A DNA stretch of 60,679 nucleotides, from NCBI GenBank assembly GCA_938083135.1, contig CALLKY010000077.1:1-60679 (forward strand), given 5' to 3'. Below, piece after piece: positions 52,218 through 60,540 of the stretch. The position numbers were made by a program, and so were the translations under genes. How positions within the stretch are numbered: position 1 is the stretch's first letter; each line of letters starts with the position of its first letter. This stretch comes from an uncultured Alphaproteobacteria bacterium (lineage in GTDB: Bacteria; Pseudomonadota; Alphaproteobacteria; Bin95). The notes below the pieces were generated by a model. It ran no database searches. It was given only the letters and a program-made list of their open reading frames with translations, and had not been told where the DNA came from.

Positions 52218-53080
52218 TATTCGAATCCGATATTCATTTCCGCGCAGAGATGGCCGTGCTGATCCTCGATCCAGCAGAGGATGCCCCCATCCTCATCCCG
52301 TCCGTGAACGGTGATGGTGTCCCCAACCCAGATTGGCTTGGTGAGGCGTGCATTCAGGCCTGTGATCATCCGGTCCGTATGCTTGCAGGCGATATCGGTG
52401 ACCGTCTGCATGGTCAGGCCGCCGTTCTGAACCGTGTGGTTATAGCCTTCGGCATCCCGCGCATAATCAGCATCATAATGGATGCGGTGGGCGTTCCAGC
52501 TAACCGCACCGTAGCGGAAGTTCTTGGCTTCAGTGAAGGTCACAACCTCCTGCCAGGCGCTATCCGTCGGGGCTTCTTTCGGCCGGGTTGCCGTGGTCTT
52601 GGCACCTGGCTGCACGGCTTCCCGGTAGATCGCATCGAATTCATCAATGGCGATGACTTTGCCTGCCGTCTCAAATGTCAGGCGCATGGTCAGAATACAG
52701 ATATTGCCGGAGCGACCGCTTTTCGGGATGATCGCGGCGACTTCCGCTGTCTTTGTTGCGGGCTGGCCAACCACCAGATTCCCCATGATCTGCACCCTGC
52801 GCCCAGCGCCCATCCGCCGTGGCAGCGGGATTGGCGGCAGGAACACGCCCTTATTCGGGTGTCCGTCCGGCCCAAGGTCAGAATCCCGGCAGATGTCAGG
52901 GAAGAACATGTTGAACCACTGGCGCGGTATGGGATCGCCATTCTTAAAACTGGCGGGATCCACATCCATCGTCGCAGCGGCGCGTTGGACAGAGCTAAGC
53001 CCCATCTCATCCTCAACCACGCGCTTCGTGCCGATCCATTTTTCCAGTTCCGGCATCGCCGCTTGAACATCGGGATTCAT
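52217..53080 (-). CDS. MaoC-family hydratase (mesaconyl-C4-CoA hydratase-like)
   Basis: 287 aa with two hotdog folds: an FAS1-type N-terminal half (about residues 10-150) and a C-terminal MaoC half containing NAHRIHYDADYARDAEGYNHTVQNGG, where Asp and His near HYDADYA form the hydratase dyad. The two-domain form is that of mesaconyl-C4-CoA and itaconyl-CoA hydratases. It adds water to an enoyl-CoA. Overlaps the CoA-transferase start, supporting a shared substrate. It lies 14 nt from the SH3 protein gene upstream. Confidence 0.82.
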   Translation of the reverse strand: MNPDVQAAMPELEKWIGTKRVVEDEMGLSSVQRAAATMDVDPASFKNGDPIPRQWFNMFFPDICRDSDLGPDGHPNKGVFLPPIPLPRRMGAGRRVQIMGNLVVGQPATKTAEVAAIIPKSGRSGNICILTMRLTFETAGKVIAIDEFDAIYREAVQPGAKTTATRPKEAPTDSAWQEVVTFTEAKNFRYGAVSWNAHRIHYDADYARDAEGYNHTVQNGGLTMQTVTDIACKHTDRMITGLNARLTKPIWVGDTITVHGRDEDGGILCWIEDQHGHLCAEMNIGFE

Positions 53081-53094
53081 CTTAAAACAAGCTC

Positions 53095-53625
53095 CTACTT
53101 GAAGGTCTCATTGGCATCGACGCCCCACACCTGGCGGCGTGAAATCCAGCCTTTGATTTCGCCTTTTCGCACACGACACCAGCGGGGTGTGCATTCCGGT
53201 GTGCGTAGAATGACGCCGCGCTCGGCATAGGCAACGATCCTGGAATCACCGTCCGCCTTGCTGTGTATGGTCGCACGGCCATCGCTGACGACCAGCAATG
53301 ACCGGGCACCAACCAGAAGGCTCTTGTGCATCCAGCCACGCAGGCCGTCATACAATTTCACCTGCCGCCACAGGCCTTCTTCATCGATGATCTGCACCGG
53401 CATACCGGCATGCATCAGCGTCCAGTCGATCTTATGCGCCTTGCTTGGGCCAAGCCTAAGATGGGCTGGCGCATTGCGAATCGAAACATAGCGCGGCAAA
53501 GGATAGCCCGTGTTTGAGCCAACCGCTTTAGTCGCCTGTGCATTGGCGGCCTTAGGGGCAGCCACAAAACCAGCGCAGATCGCCAGCATCAAACCAAGAC
53601 TGAGGCCGCGAATAAAGTGTTTCAC
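53095..53625 (-). CDS. secreted SH3-domain protein
   Basis: 176 aa. Signal peptide MKHFIRGLSLGLMLAICAGF, cleavage after KAANA. Two bacterial SH3 domains follow: residues about 45-100 (VSIRNAPAHLRLGPSKAH) and 105-165 (CTPRWCRVRKGEIKGWI). Such domains bind peptidoglycan or proteins in the periplasm. No catalytic domain. Its ATG overlaps the cofGH stop (ATGA), so the two are co-translated although the roles look unrelated. Confidence 0.8.
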   Translation of the reverse strand: MKHFIRGLSLGLMLAICAGFVAAPKAANAQATKAVGSNTGYPLPRYVSIRNAPAHLRLGPSKAHKIDWTLMHAGMPVQIIDEEGLWRQVKLYDGLRGWMHKSLLVGARSLLVVSDGRATIHSKADGDSRIVAYAERGVILRTPECTPRWCRVRKGEIKGWISRRQVWGVDANETFK

Positions 53626-56051
53626 GCGCGCTCATACTCCTTGGCCGGACGGTTGATAATCGCATCCAACGGGGCAGCCTGGCGGGCGCGCTGCTGCTGC
53701 GGCTCTGGCGGAAAGCCGTAGAGTGTGGATCGCTGGCGGACCGGGCGGCCAATGCCGTGGGCGATCGCCTCCATCCGATGGGGTGCCAGCTCTTCACCGT
53801 GCGCAGCGCCTGCAGCGCGGGTGATGCTTTCGTTCATCAACGTGCCGCCAATGTCATTGGCACCGGCGTTTAATGCTGCAGCAACCCCATCTGGCCCTAG
53901 CTTCACCCAACTTGCTTGAATGTTGGAGAACCACGGGAAAAGCGCCAAGCGGGCGACGCTGTGCATCAGAATCGCTTCCCGGAAGGTCGGGCCTTTGCGC
54001 GCCAGGCCTTTCAGATAGATCGGTGCTTCTTCGGCCACGAATGGCAATGGCACAAGTTCAGAGAACCCGCCTGATTCGGACTGCGCCTGGCGGAGCCGCA
54101 TGAGATGCGTCGCCCAATGGCCGTAATGCTCCACATGGCCATACATGATGGTCGCAGTAGAGCGGAGGCCGATATCGTGGGCGGCGCGCATCACTTCGAA
54201 CCATTCCGCCGTGTTCAGCTTGTCCGGGCAAATGATATCGCGCACTTCGTCATCCAGAATTTCGGCAGCGGTGCCGGGCAGCGTGCTCAGCCCCGCATCC
54301 TTCAGCATGCCCAGATATTCAGGGATCGGCAGGCCTAAAGTTTCCGCACCTTGGCGCACTTCCAGCGGCGTGAAGGCGTGGATATGGATATCGGGCGCGC
54401 CCCTGCGGACAGCAGCCAGAATGTCCAGATATGTCTGGCCGGTATATGCGGGATGGATGCCGCCTTGCATACAGACTTCTGTGGCACCACGGTCCCAGGC
54501 TTCCGCCACCCGGCGCTCGATCTCTTCCATGTCGAGCACATAGGGCTTGCCGCGCAGGTTTTCCGTCAGTTTACCTTTGGAAAACGCGCAGAACTGGCAT
54601 TTGAAGTAGCAGACATTGGTGTAGTTGATGTTCCGGTTCACGACATATGTCAGCGTATCGCCGGAAACTTCCTGTCGGAGCGCATCTGCGGCGGCTGCCA
54701 CAGCGGAGAACGCATCACCACGGGCGGAGAACAGAAACGCCGCTTCGTCCGCATCCAACATTTTATCTGCAAACGGCTTATCCAGAATGCGGGCGAGACG
54801 GGAGCCAATAATCGGCGCCTTTCGTTCTGCCAGAAGGTCAAGATCACTTCGCGGCGGATCATGCGGCTTGCCTGCTTCCCACGCATCTGTCCGGGCATAG
54901 CCTTCTGTATCAATAGCGCGGCGAATGGATGGGGCCAGCGCCTTATCGACCCAGCGGGCAGCGTCCAGCGCAAAGGATGGATACACCGTGAGCCGTTCGA
55001 TCAACAGTTTGCCCGCCGCTGCCGTTTCATCCGTCAGGCGCTGGAGATGCGGCCAGGGCGCTTCTGGGTTCACGTAATCTGGCGTCACTGGGGAAACACC
55101 GCCCCAATCGTTCACTCCAGCCCGCACCAATTTGGCCAGCCCGCCGGGGGAGAGGTTTGGTGGAGCTTGCACGCTCATCACCCCGCCCATGACGAGGCGC
55201 GCTATCGCGACCGTCCATGCCAGATCATCCAGATCAGGCTCCGGCCAATCCCGCATTTTGGTATCTGGCTTGGCACGGAAGTTTTGAACAATGACTTCCT
55301 GGATATGGCCGTGGGCTTCATGCACACGGCGGATTTCCAAAAGCGCTTCAATGCGTTCCGCCCGGGTTTCGCCGATACCAATCAGTATGCCTGTTGTAAA
55401 CGGCACAGCAGCACGGCCTGCGGCTTCCAGGGTGTCGATCCGGGCTTGGGGTTTTTTATCGGGCGAGCCATAGTGTGGCATGCCTTTTTCAGTCAGGCGC
55501 TCAGACAGGCTTTCCACCATAATGCCCATGGAAGCGCTGACAGGACGGAGAACCGCCAGATCATCATCGGTCATCAAGCCAGGGTTCAAGTGCGGAACAA
55601 TGCCCGTTTCCTCGAACACCAATTTCGCCATAGCACCCAGGTATTCCAGCGTTGAGGCATAGCCAAGCGCCGCCAGATGTTCCCGCGCTGCCCGATAGCG
55701 CAGCTCTGGCTTGTCGCCGAGCGTGAACAGCGCTTCCTTGCAGCCTTGGGCCTGACCAGCCCGCGCTGCCGATAGCACTTGTTCCGGCGTCATAAACGCC
55801 AATGCGCCCTTCTTTGGCGGCTTGGCGAAGGTGCAGTAATGGCAGACATCCCGGCAAAGGTGCGTCAGCGGGATGAACACTTTGCGACTGTAAGAAACCT
55901 TATCGCCCCAGTGCGCGTCCCGAAGTGCCGCTGCGGCGGCCATTAACGGCGTCAGATCATCCGGCCCCGTTTCCGCAAGCGCCATCGCTTCATCATGAAA
56001 CAGCCGGGCACCGCCAGCAGCAGCGGCGATGATTTCATCGAGATCATCCAT
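53622..56051 (-). CDS. fbiC: bifunctional FO synthase, CofG-CofH fusion
   Basis: 809 aa from the ATG at 56051 (MDDLDEIIAAAAGG); the frame runs further upstream only through the palindromic repeat. Two radical-SAM halves: the CofG half with CRDVCHYC (Cys66, Cys70, Cys73) and the CofH half with CYFKCQFC (about Cys481, Cys485, Cys488). CofH joins tyrosine to the pyrimidine and CofG closes the deazaflavin ring, giving 7,8-didemethyl-8-hydroxy-5-deazariboflavin, the F420 chromophore. Fusion is usual in actinobacteria and some proteobacteria. Upstream are repeat E and an LLM gene, and cofC lies two genes away. Confidence 0.93.
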   Translation of the reverse strand: MDDLDEIIAAAAGGARLFHDEAMALAETGPDDLTPLMAAAAALRDAHWGDKVSYSRKVFIPLTHLCRDVCHYCTFAKPPKKGALAFMTPEQVLSAARAGQAQGCKEALFTLGDKPELRYRAAREHLAALGYASTLEYLGAMAKLVFEETGIVPHLNPGLMTDDDLAVLRPVSASMGIMVESLSERLTEKGMPHYGSPDKKPQARIDTLEAAGRAAVPFTTGILIGIGETRAERIEALLEIRRVHEAHGHIQEVIVQNFRAKPDTKMRDWPEPDLDDLAWTVAIARLVMGGVMSVQAPPNLSPGGLAKLVRAGVNDWGGVSPVTPDYVNPEAPWPHLQRLTDETAAAGKLLIERLTVYPSFALDAARWVDKALAPSIRRAIDTEGYARTDAWEAGKPHDPPRSDLDLLAERKAPIIGSRLARILDKPFADKMLDADEAAFLFSARGDAFSAVAAAADALRQEVSGDTLTYVVNRNINYTNVCYFKCQFCAFSKGKLTENLRGKPYVLDMEEIERRVAEAWDRGATEVCMQGGIHPAYTGQTYLDILAAVRRGAPDIHIHAFTPLEVRQGAETLGLPIPEYLGMLKDAGLSTLPGTAAEILDDEVRDIICPDKLNTAEWFEVMRAAHDIGLRSTATIMYGHVEHYGHWATHLMRLRQAQSESGGFSELVPLPFVAEEAPIYLKGLARKGPTFREAILMHSVARLALFPWFSNIQASWVKLGPDGVAAALNAGANDIGGTLMNESITRAAGAAHGEELAPHRMEAIAHGIGRPVRQRSTLYGFPPEPQQQRARQAAPLDAIINRPAKEYERA

Positions 56052-56092
56052 TGTCTGAACGCTCCACCAATGCAGAACACGAGGCGGCAACG

Positions 56093-56217
56093 CCCCCCTC
56101 ACCCCGCCTCTCCCCCCGTTGGGGGGCGAGGAGTTCCAGTGGAAGTGCCGCCAGGTATTCACCTCGCCTCCCCCCCAAAGAATGCATGGCGGGGGGAGAG
56201 GGACAGGGTGAGGGGGG
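56093..56217. repeat. palindromic intergenic repeat, copy E (full length)
   Basis: A 125-nt element in the leader of cofGH. Outer arms CCCCCCTCACCCCG / CAGGGTGAGGGGGG; inner hairpins CCTCTCCCCCC-GTT-GGGGGGCGAGG and CCTCGCCTCCCCCC / GGGGGGAGAGG. The central part differs from copies A and B. It could end the upstream LLM transcript or affect cofGH expression. Confidence 0.88.
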
Positions 56218-56249
56218 TGTCTGCAAAGCAATCAATCCCAGCATCACCC

Positions 56250-57278
56250 TCAAACCCCGCTGCGCACAGCTGGGAAGACTTCTTCGGCAAGAAGCTGCAT
56301 TTCATCCAACACCATAGACTGCGGCATGCCTGGATACTGGACGCCAAAGACGAAATGGTTGACGCCAAATCGCGTAATGATGTCGATGATCTGCTCTGAG
56401 ATTTCCTCTGGCGAACCGAACAGGAATCGATCTTTCACCAGGTCCTCGTACATCATGCCCAAATCATTATCGCCCTTCGGCATGGCCTTTGCCTGACCCC
56501 ATTCATGATAGGCATCATATTTGGCCTTCAGGTAGGGCTCTGCCAGGCGCATGGCTTCATCGCGGGACTTGGCGACGAACACCTCCCGCATCATTGGGAA
56601 GTCTTCCGGCAGGTCCAGTTTGCCGTTGTCTTCCAGCGCCTGCTTGTAGACGCCCATCTGGCGTTCAATCGTATCCAGCCGGTTATGGGGGTTAACGAAC
56701 CATGCATCTGCGACCCTGGCTGCGCGCTTGATGGCCTTGTCAGCGTTCGCACCGACCCAGATAGGCGGCAGTGGCTGCTGCAAGGGTTTGACCGGGCATG
56801 ACGCATCAATCAGCTCGAAGTGAGAGCCTGACATGGTGACTTTTTCTTCGGTCCAAAGGCGCTTGACGGCTTCCAAATTTTCTTCGAAGCGCGAGGCCGC
56901 GTCCTTCGTTGTTGTGCCGAACGCCTGGAATTCGACCTCTCGATACCCAATGCCAACGCCAAAAATCAGCTTGCCGCCAGACATGACATCGATATTGGCG
57001 AAGGTTTCGGCGACATCCAGCGGCTTGTGCAGCGGCAGTAAAACAATGCCAGCACAATGGCGCATATCCGGTGCTTCAGCCATGATCCGCGCCATGAACG
57101 GGACCTGCTGGAAATCCAGCAGCGGATAGGCACTGTAGTGCGAGCCTTTCATCAACGTGTCGAAGCCAAGCGTATTCGCGAGGCGGGCCTGTTCACAGGC
57201 CTCCAGAAAACGCGCGTGCATGTCATCGCCGACAGGATTTTGGCCCCGATTGAACAGGCTGAAACGGATATCCGTCAT
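56250..57278 (-). CDS. LLM-class oxidoreductase in the F420 cluster
   Basis: 342 aa from the ATG at 57278 (MTDIRFSLFNRGQNPVGDDM). Luciferase-like barrel with LMKGSHYSAYPLLDFQQVPF and GVGIGYREVEFQAFG. It is distinct from the paralogue pair at 565 and 12880. Placed between cofC and cofGH it is a strong candidate for F420 use, though FMN cannot be excluded. Substrate unknown. It begins 41 nt after the cofC stop and ends 33 nt before repeat E. Confidence 0.85.
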   Translation of the reverse strand: MTDIRFSLFNRGQNPVGDDMHARFLEACEQARLANTLGFDTLMKGSHYSAYPLLDFQQVPFMARIMAEAPDMRHCAGIVLLPLHKPLDVAETFANIDVMSGGKLIFGVGIGYREVEFQAFGTTTKDAASRFEENLEAVKRLWTEEKVTMSGSHFELIDASCPVKPLQQPLPPIWVGANADKAIKRAARVADAWFVNPHNRLDTIERQMGVYKQALEDNGKLDLPEDFPMMREVFVAKSRDEAMRLAEPYLKAKYDAYHEWGQAKAMPKGDNDLGMMYEDLVKDRFLFGSPEEISEQIIDIITRFGVNHFVFGVQYPGMPQSMVLDEMQLLAEEVFPAVRSGV

Positions 57279-57318
57279 AAAAAATCGCCCTGAAATTGCG
57301 CACAGTACTGAGAAGGCT

Positions 57319-57993
57319 CTAATTTTGCCCTTTTGGGAGCTTAGCCGCAATCCCATGCGCATCAACAAACGCGCGCGCCCTGCATTCAGCACCCGTCGCC
57401 AGCGCTGCGGCTAGGTCTTCCGGCGTATCCACGTCGAGCGCTACACGGGGCAAATCATCCAGAATATTCGGCGTAAGGCCCAGCTTCGCGGCTTCTGCCA
57501 AATGCGGCTCAAAGCTGACATGGCCAAAATGCAAGGGAATCAGCGGCCCCGGCGTCAAAACCAGGCAGTTGGAGCCGCGCCGTGCGTGATCAGGGACGAT
57601 GGTCATTGCTGGGCGGCTGGATGGGTGACGGGCAAGAATGGACTCGATATCCGCGGCCTTAATAAGCGGCGCATCGGCCGGGAGGGTCAGCACGCCGTCC
57701 GCCCCTTCTGCCGCCAACACTTCCGCCGCCCGCTGCACGGCTTCCGATTGGCCAATGTTCTCAGGCTCGCCCTCAACGCGGGCACCGTAACGTTCCGCCA
57801 AGGCGGAGGCTACGGGATCATTGGTCAACACCAACACGCCTGCAAGCGACGGCGCGCCAGACGCGGCTTCCAACACATCCTCCGCCATGGCGCGAAACAA
57901 ACCGCGGCGGTCTTCAGGCGTTAATGCGGATGCAAGGCGTGTTTTGGCATTCTCCAGATCTTTGATCGGGATAACGCACCATATCCCACTCAC
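57319..57993 (-). CDS. cofC: 2-phospho-L-lactate guanylyltransferase (CofC/FbiD)
   Basis: 224 aa from a GTG at 57993; the GTGA overlap with the upstream stop fixes the start. GT-A nucleotidyltransferase fold: VIPIKDLENAKTRLA with the P-loop-like signature near residues 5-20, GVLTLPADAPLI for metal binding and PDHARRGSNCLVLTPG. It activates 2-phospholactate or phosphoenolpyruvate with GTP for the F420 side chain. With cofGH in the same cluster, F420 biosynthesis is firmly indicated. cofD and cofE are not in the window. Confidence 0.88.
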   Translation of the reverse strand: MSGIWCVIPIKDLENAKTRLASALTPEDRRGLFRAMAEDVLEAASGAPSLAGVLVLTNDPVASALAERYGARVEGEPENIGQSEAVQRAAEVLAAEGADGVLTLPADAPLIKAADIESILARHPSSRPAMTIVPDHARRGSNCLVLTPGPLIPLHFGHVSFEPHLAEAAKLGLTPNILDDLPRVALDVDTPEDLAAALATGAECRARAFVDAHGIAAKLPKGQN

Positions 57994-58274
57994 CCAATTG
58001 GTCCCGGCGGCTGCCCACCGACAATGGCGTGGATGAAGTAGGCATAAGCAGCGCCCGCGACCAGGTTGATCATCAGGTAGAACCGCTGAACGTCCTCTAC
58101 CTGGACCTCGCCTTGGCGGGATTTCCAAACCGCGTACATCTTGGTCAGCGGGTTCACAGAAAACATCTGGCAGCCGAATGTCAGCAATGCCACCTGCACG
58201 CCCCAGGCGTTATAGGCAAATGCGGCCGGTGCGGCCCAAACCAGGATGCGTAAGAATTTGAAGGTGTCATTCAT
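57990..58274 (-). CDS. small membrane protein coupled to cofC
   Basis: 94 aa from the ATG at 58274 (MNDTFKFLRILVWAAPAAFAY). Three hydrophobic segments, about residues 8-26, 29-44 and 68-86, and a hydrophilic loop (KSRQGEVQVEDVQR). No family recognised. Its start overlaps the TfoX-like stop and its stop overlaps the cofC start, both by four nt, so the three are co-translated. It may place CofC or another F420 enzyme at the membrane; this is inference from context only. Confidence 0.6.
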   Translation of the reverse strand: MNDTFKFLRILVWAAPAAFAYNAWGVQVALLTFGCQMFSVNPLTKMYAVWKSRQGEVQVEDVQRFYLMINLVAGAAYAYFIHAIVGGQPPGPIG

Positions 58275-58576
58275 GGCGCGCGCATCGCGAGTTCGATCCA
58301 ATCGTTCAAGTCTTCGTCCAATTCATGGCCAACGGGGGAGACAGTGATAATTCCAGGCATTTGTTCTTCAGCCGACGGGTCTGCGCCATTGCGGGCGAGC
58401 GCTTCCGCCGCCGCATCCGGCGACATCCTGAGCAGCAATTGATCCTGCACGACCCCAAGACGCATCTTACCAGACTGGTAGAACATCAATCCGCCTAGCA
58501 TTTCCCGCTCATCAGCCTCGCCATAAGGTGCGAGGGCCTGGCGAACACGGTCAGCGAGGGCGTCATCATAAGGCAT
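58271..58576 (-). CDS. TfoX N-terminal domain protein
   Basis: 101 aa. The compact TfoX-N fold: MPYDDALADRVRQALAPYG, a conserved MLGGLMFYQSGKMRLGV and PVGHELDEDLNDWIELAM. In competence regulators this domain precedes another, but stand-alone versions are common and of unclear role. Overlaps the small membrane protein by four nt. First gene of the minus-strand F420 run; divergent from the sulfotransferase with about 44 nt between starts. Confidence 0.8.
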   Translation of the reverse strand: MPYDDALADRVRQALAPYGEADEREMLGGLMFYQSGKMRLGVVQDQLLLRMSPDAAAEALARNGADPSAEEQMPGIITVSPVGHELDEDLNDWIELAMRAP

Positions 58577-58620
58577 ATGCAGCTATTGTTTCAGGCAGTT
58601 CAGATTGGCAGGGTACGAGC

Positions 58621-59376
58621 ATGACAGACTCGCAAGATCATCGCATCATCGCAATGTGGTCCGGCCCGCGCAATGTCTCCACGGCGTTGATGTACAGTTT
58701 TGCGCAACGACAGGACTGCGCGGTCTGGGATGAGCCCTATTACGCAGCTTGGTTGGCCGAAACGGGCCAAGATCACCCCATGCGGGATGCTATTCTCGGC
58801 CGAGGGCCGGTCGCGGCATCCGATGTTGCGGCACGGGTGCTTGAACGGCCTACGGGCGGGGCGTCCGTTCATTATCAGAAGCATATGGCGCATCACATGC
58901 TGCCGGAATTTGACCTGGACAGTTGGTTCAGCCACGCAACCCATGCATTTCTGATCCGCGAGCCAGCGTCCGTTCTCGCGTCATATACCCAGAAGTTCGA
59001 GGATGTCAGCTTAGATTTACTTGGCTACCCGCAATTGGCCACTTTGTTCGATCGCGCCGCCGATGCGCTTGGCTACGCACCCCCAGTTATTCGCGGCAGC
59101 GACATTCAGCAGGCACCGGAACTGTCATTAGTGATGTTGACGGACGCCCTGAATCTGGCGTTTGACCCCGCAATGCTGAACTGGCCAGCAGGGCCGAAGC
59201 CCTATGACGGCGTATGGGCACCCCATTGGTATGACCGGGTTTGGGCGACATCACGATTTGACGGCCCGGCGAAATCAGCAACGCCATATCTGCCAGCACA
59301 TCTTGCACGGATCGCAGACCAAGCGCAGCCGCTTTATGAGCGGCTGGCCGCACACGCGCTTTCTATCGCTCCATAA
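58621..59376 (+). CDS. sulfotransferase-family protein
   Basis: 251 aa from the ATG at 58621 (MTDSQDHRIIAMWSGPRNVSTALMYSF). The GPRNVSTAL loop near residues 15-23 binds the 5'-phosphosulfate of PAPS; HAFLIREPASVLASY at about 110-124 gives the 3'-phosphate Arg and Ser. Substrate unknown; similar proteins lie near amino acid metabolism genes. Ends 19 nt before a bidirectional terminator shared with the OmpA-like gene. Confidence 0.78.
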   Translation: MTDSQDHRIIAMWSGPRNVSTALMYSFAQRQDCAVWDEPYYAAWLAETGQDHPMRDAILGRGPVAASDVAARVLERPTGGASVHYQKHMAHHMLPEFDLDSWFSHATHAFLIREPASVLASYTQKFEDVSLDLLGYPQLATLFDRAADALGYAPPVIRGSDIQQAPELSLVMLTDALNLAFDPAMLNWPAGPKPYDGVWAPHWYDRVWATSRFDGPAKSATPYLPAHLARIADQAQPLYERLAAHALSIAP

Positions 59377-59395
59377 ACCAAACGGCCAAAAAAGA

Positions 59396-59429
59396 AACCG
59401 CCGCCCTGGAGTGATCCAGAGCGGCGGTT
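59396..59429. terminator. bidirectional rho-independent terminator
   Basis: AACCGCCGCCCTGGA, loop GTGA, then TCCAGAGCGGCGGTT (one bulged position). A-rich DNA (AAAAAAGAAA) lies on the left and TTCTTTA on the right, so each strand has a U run after the stem. It sits between the converging sulfotransferase and OmpA-like genes. Confidence 0.85.
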
Positions 59430-59488
59430 CTTTAGTGTGCCGTCTCTAGCAGACCGAGGCCTGCCGGAGCGTTATATCCGGCGCTGAC

Positions 59489-60325
59489 TTACTTGGTCAG
59501 GCGGATTTCAACACGGCGATTCTTCTGCTCACGTACACCGTCACCGGTGTCGACAGCTGGATCGCTTTCGCCAACCGCACTGGCGGTAACGCCATCGGGG
59601 GAAACGCCGATCAGCTCAAGCGTATCGACAACCGCTTTAGCGCGGCGAGCCGAGAGGTCCAAGTTGTACTGTTCAGCACCCGACGTATCGGTGTGGGCGG
59701 TCAGCAGCATCTGGGAGCCTTTGAGCTTGGAGGCAGCTTTCTCAGCCTTGTTGATTTCCAACTGGCCTTCGTAAGTGATCTCGTTGCTGTCAAATGGGAA
59801 GTAAACAATCCAAGGGCCCATGGCAGGCTTAGGAGCCGGAGCTGGTGCTTTAACTTCCAGGGCGTTCATGCCGTCCCAGAACCAATCGCGGCACCATTTG
59901 ATGTCTTTCGGTTGGATGTTTTCTTCAGCTTCCTGCATCCAGCAATCAAAGCCAGCCTGGGCTTGGGCAGCAGCAGCAGGGTTGGATTCGCGCGCACCGC
60001 CATCAAGTGCGGAAACGAGCAGAGCCCGAGCAGCAGTGATATCGGCGAGATGTTCAGCTGGCAGGTCACGGTCTGCAATGGCCTGCGGGCCTGGGGCGTC
60101 GCCACCAGCGGTCTGCAGGGCGCGTTGACCGAAGAAGTCTGCGTCCGTCCAATCTTGCTCATCCGCTTCCATTTTGGCGAGCTTCTGATAGTTGGCCGTC
60201 AGCGCATCATTGAAAGCTGGGCCGTTAGATGTGGCGCTCATGCCAGCATCGTAGAACTGCGCGCAAGCGCCGAGGCCGAGGCCGAGGCCCGCAACCGTAA
60301 TCATTTTACCGAGACGTAGAAACAT
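59489..60325 (-). CDS. OmpA-family lipoprotein
   Basis: 278 aa. Signal with lipobox LGLGAC (Cys21). The N-terminal 160 residues are helical with NGPAFNDALTANYQKLAKME and a Pro-Ala linker (APAPAPKPAMGPW). Residues about 170-275 form the OmpA C-terminal domain; NLDLSARRAKAVVDTLE and EQKNRRVEIRL carry the residues that hold diaminopimelate. It tethers the outer membrane to peptidoglycan. The N-terminal part is not a barrel, so it is Pal-like rather than OmpA-like. Its promoter region contains an 18-bp palindrome. Confidence 0.88.
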   Translation of the reverse strand: MFLRLGKMITVAGLGLGLGACAQFYDAGMSATSNGPAFNDALTANYQKLAKMEADEQDWTDADFFGQRALQTAGGDAPGPQAIADRDLPAEHLADITAARALLVSALDGGARESNPAAAAQAQAGFDCWMQEAEENIQPKDIKWCRDWFWDGMNALEVKAPAPAPKPAMGPWIVYFPFDSNEITYEGQLEINKAEKAASKLKGSQMLLTAHTDTSGAEQYNLDLSARRAKAVVDTLELIGVSPDGVTASAVGESDPAVDTGDGVREQKNRRVEIRLTK

Positions 60326-60495
60326 AATGTCCCCCTTTTGTTAGGTCGGTTTTCCAATTCGCATATTCGTTCGGCCTTCAAGAAAGGCGCGACCGCATCG
60401 TCTACAGTCCGCGATTCAGAAGTCTAACGAAGAACTGAAGCGCGAATCGGTTCGACTATTAAAGCCTTGTATGCCGAAACTGTGGCTATGAAAAG

Positions 60496-60513
60496 CCTTT
60501 GTCAGGACAAAGG
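60496..60513. promoter_or_regulatory. 18-bp palindrome upstream of the OmpA-like gene
   Basis: CCTTTGTC-AG-GACAAAGG is a perfect 8-2-8 inverted repeat, 170 nt upstream of the start at 60325 and 28 nt from the IS end. It has the form of a dimeric regulator site. The rest of 60326-60540 shows no gene. Confidence 0.4.
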
Positions 60514-60540
60514 TTCCGGGAATTGCGCCGAATTAAAGAA

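Noticed and set aside
51234-52262. 342-codon plus-strand open frame
   Set aside because: Antisense to the CoA transferase; a GC-rich shadow.
54351-55655. 434-codon plus-strand open frame
   Set aside because: Lies opposite the intact cofGH gene with both radical-SAM motifs; shadow frame.
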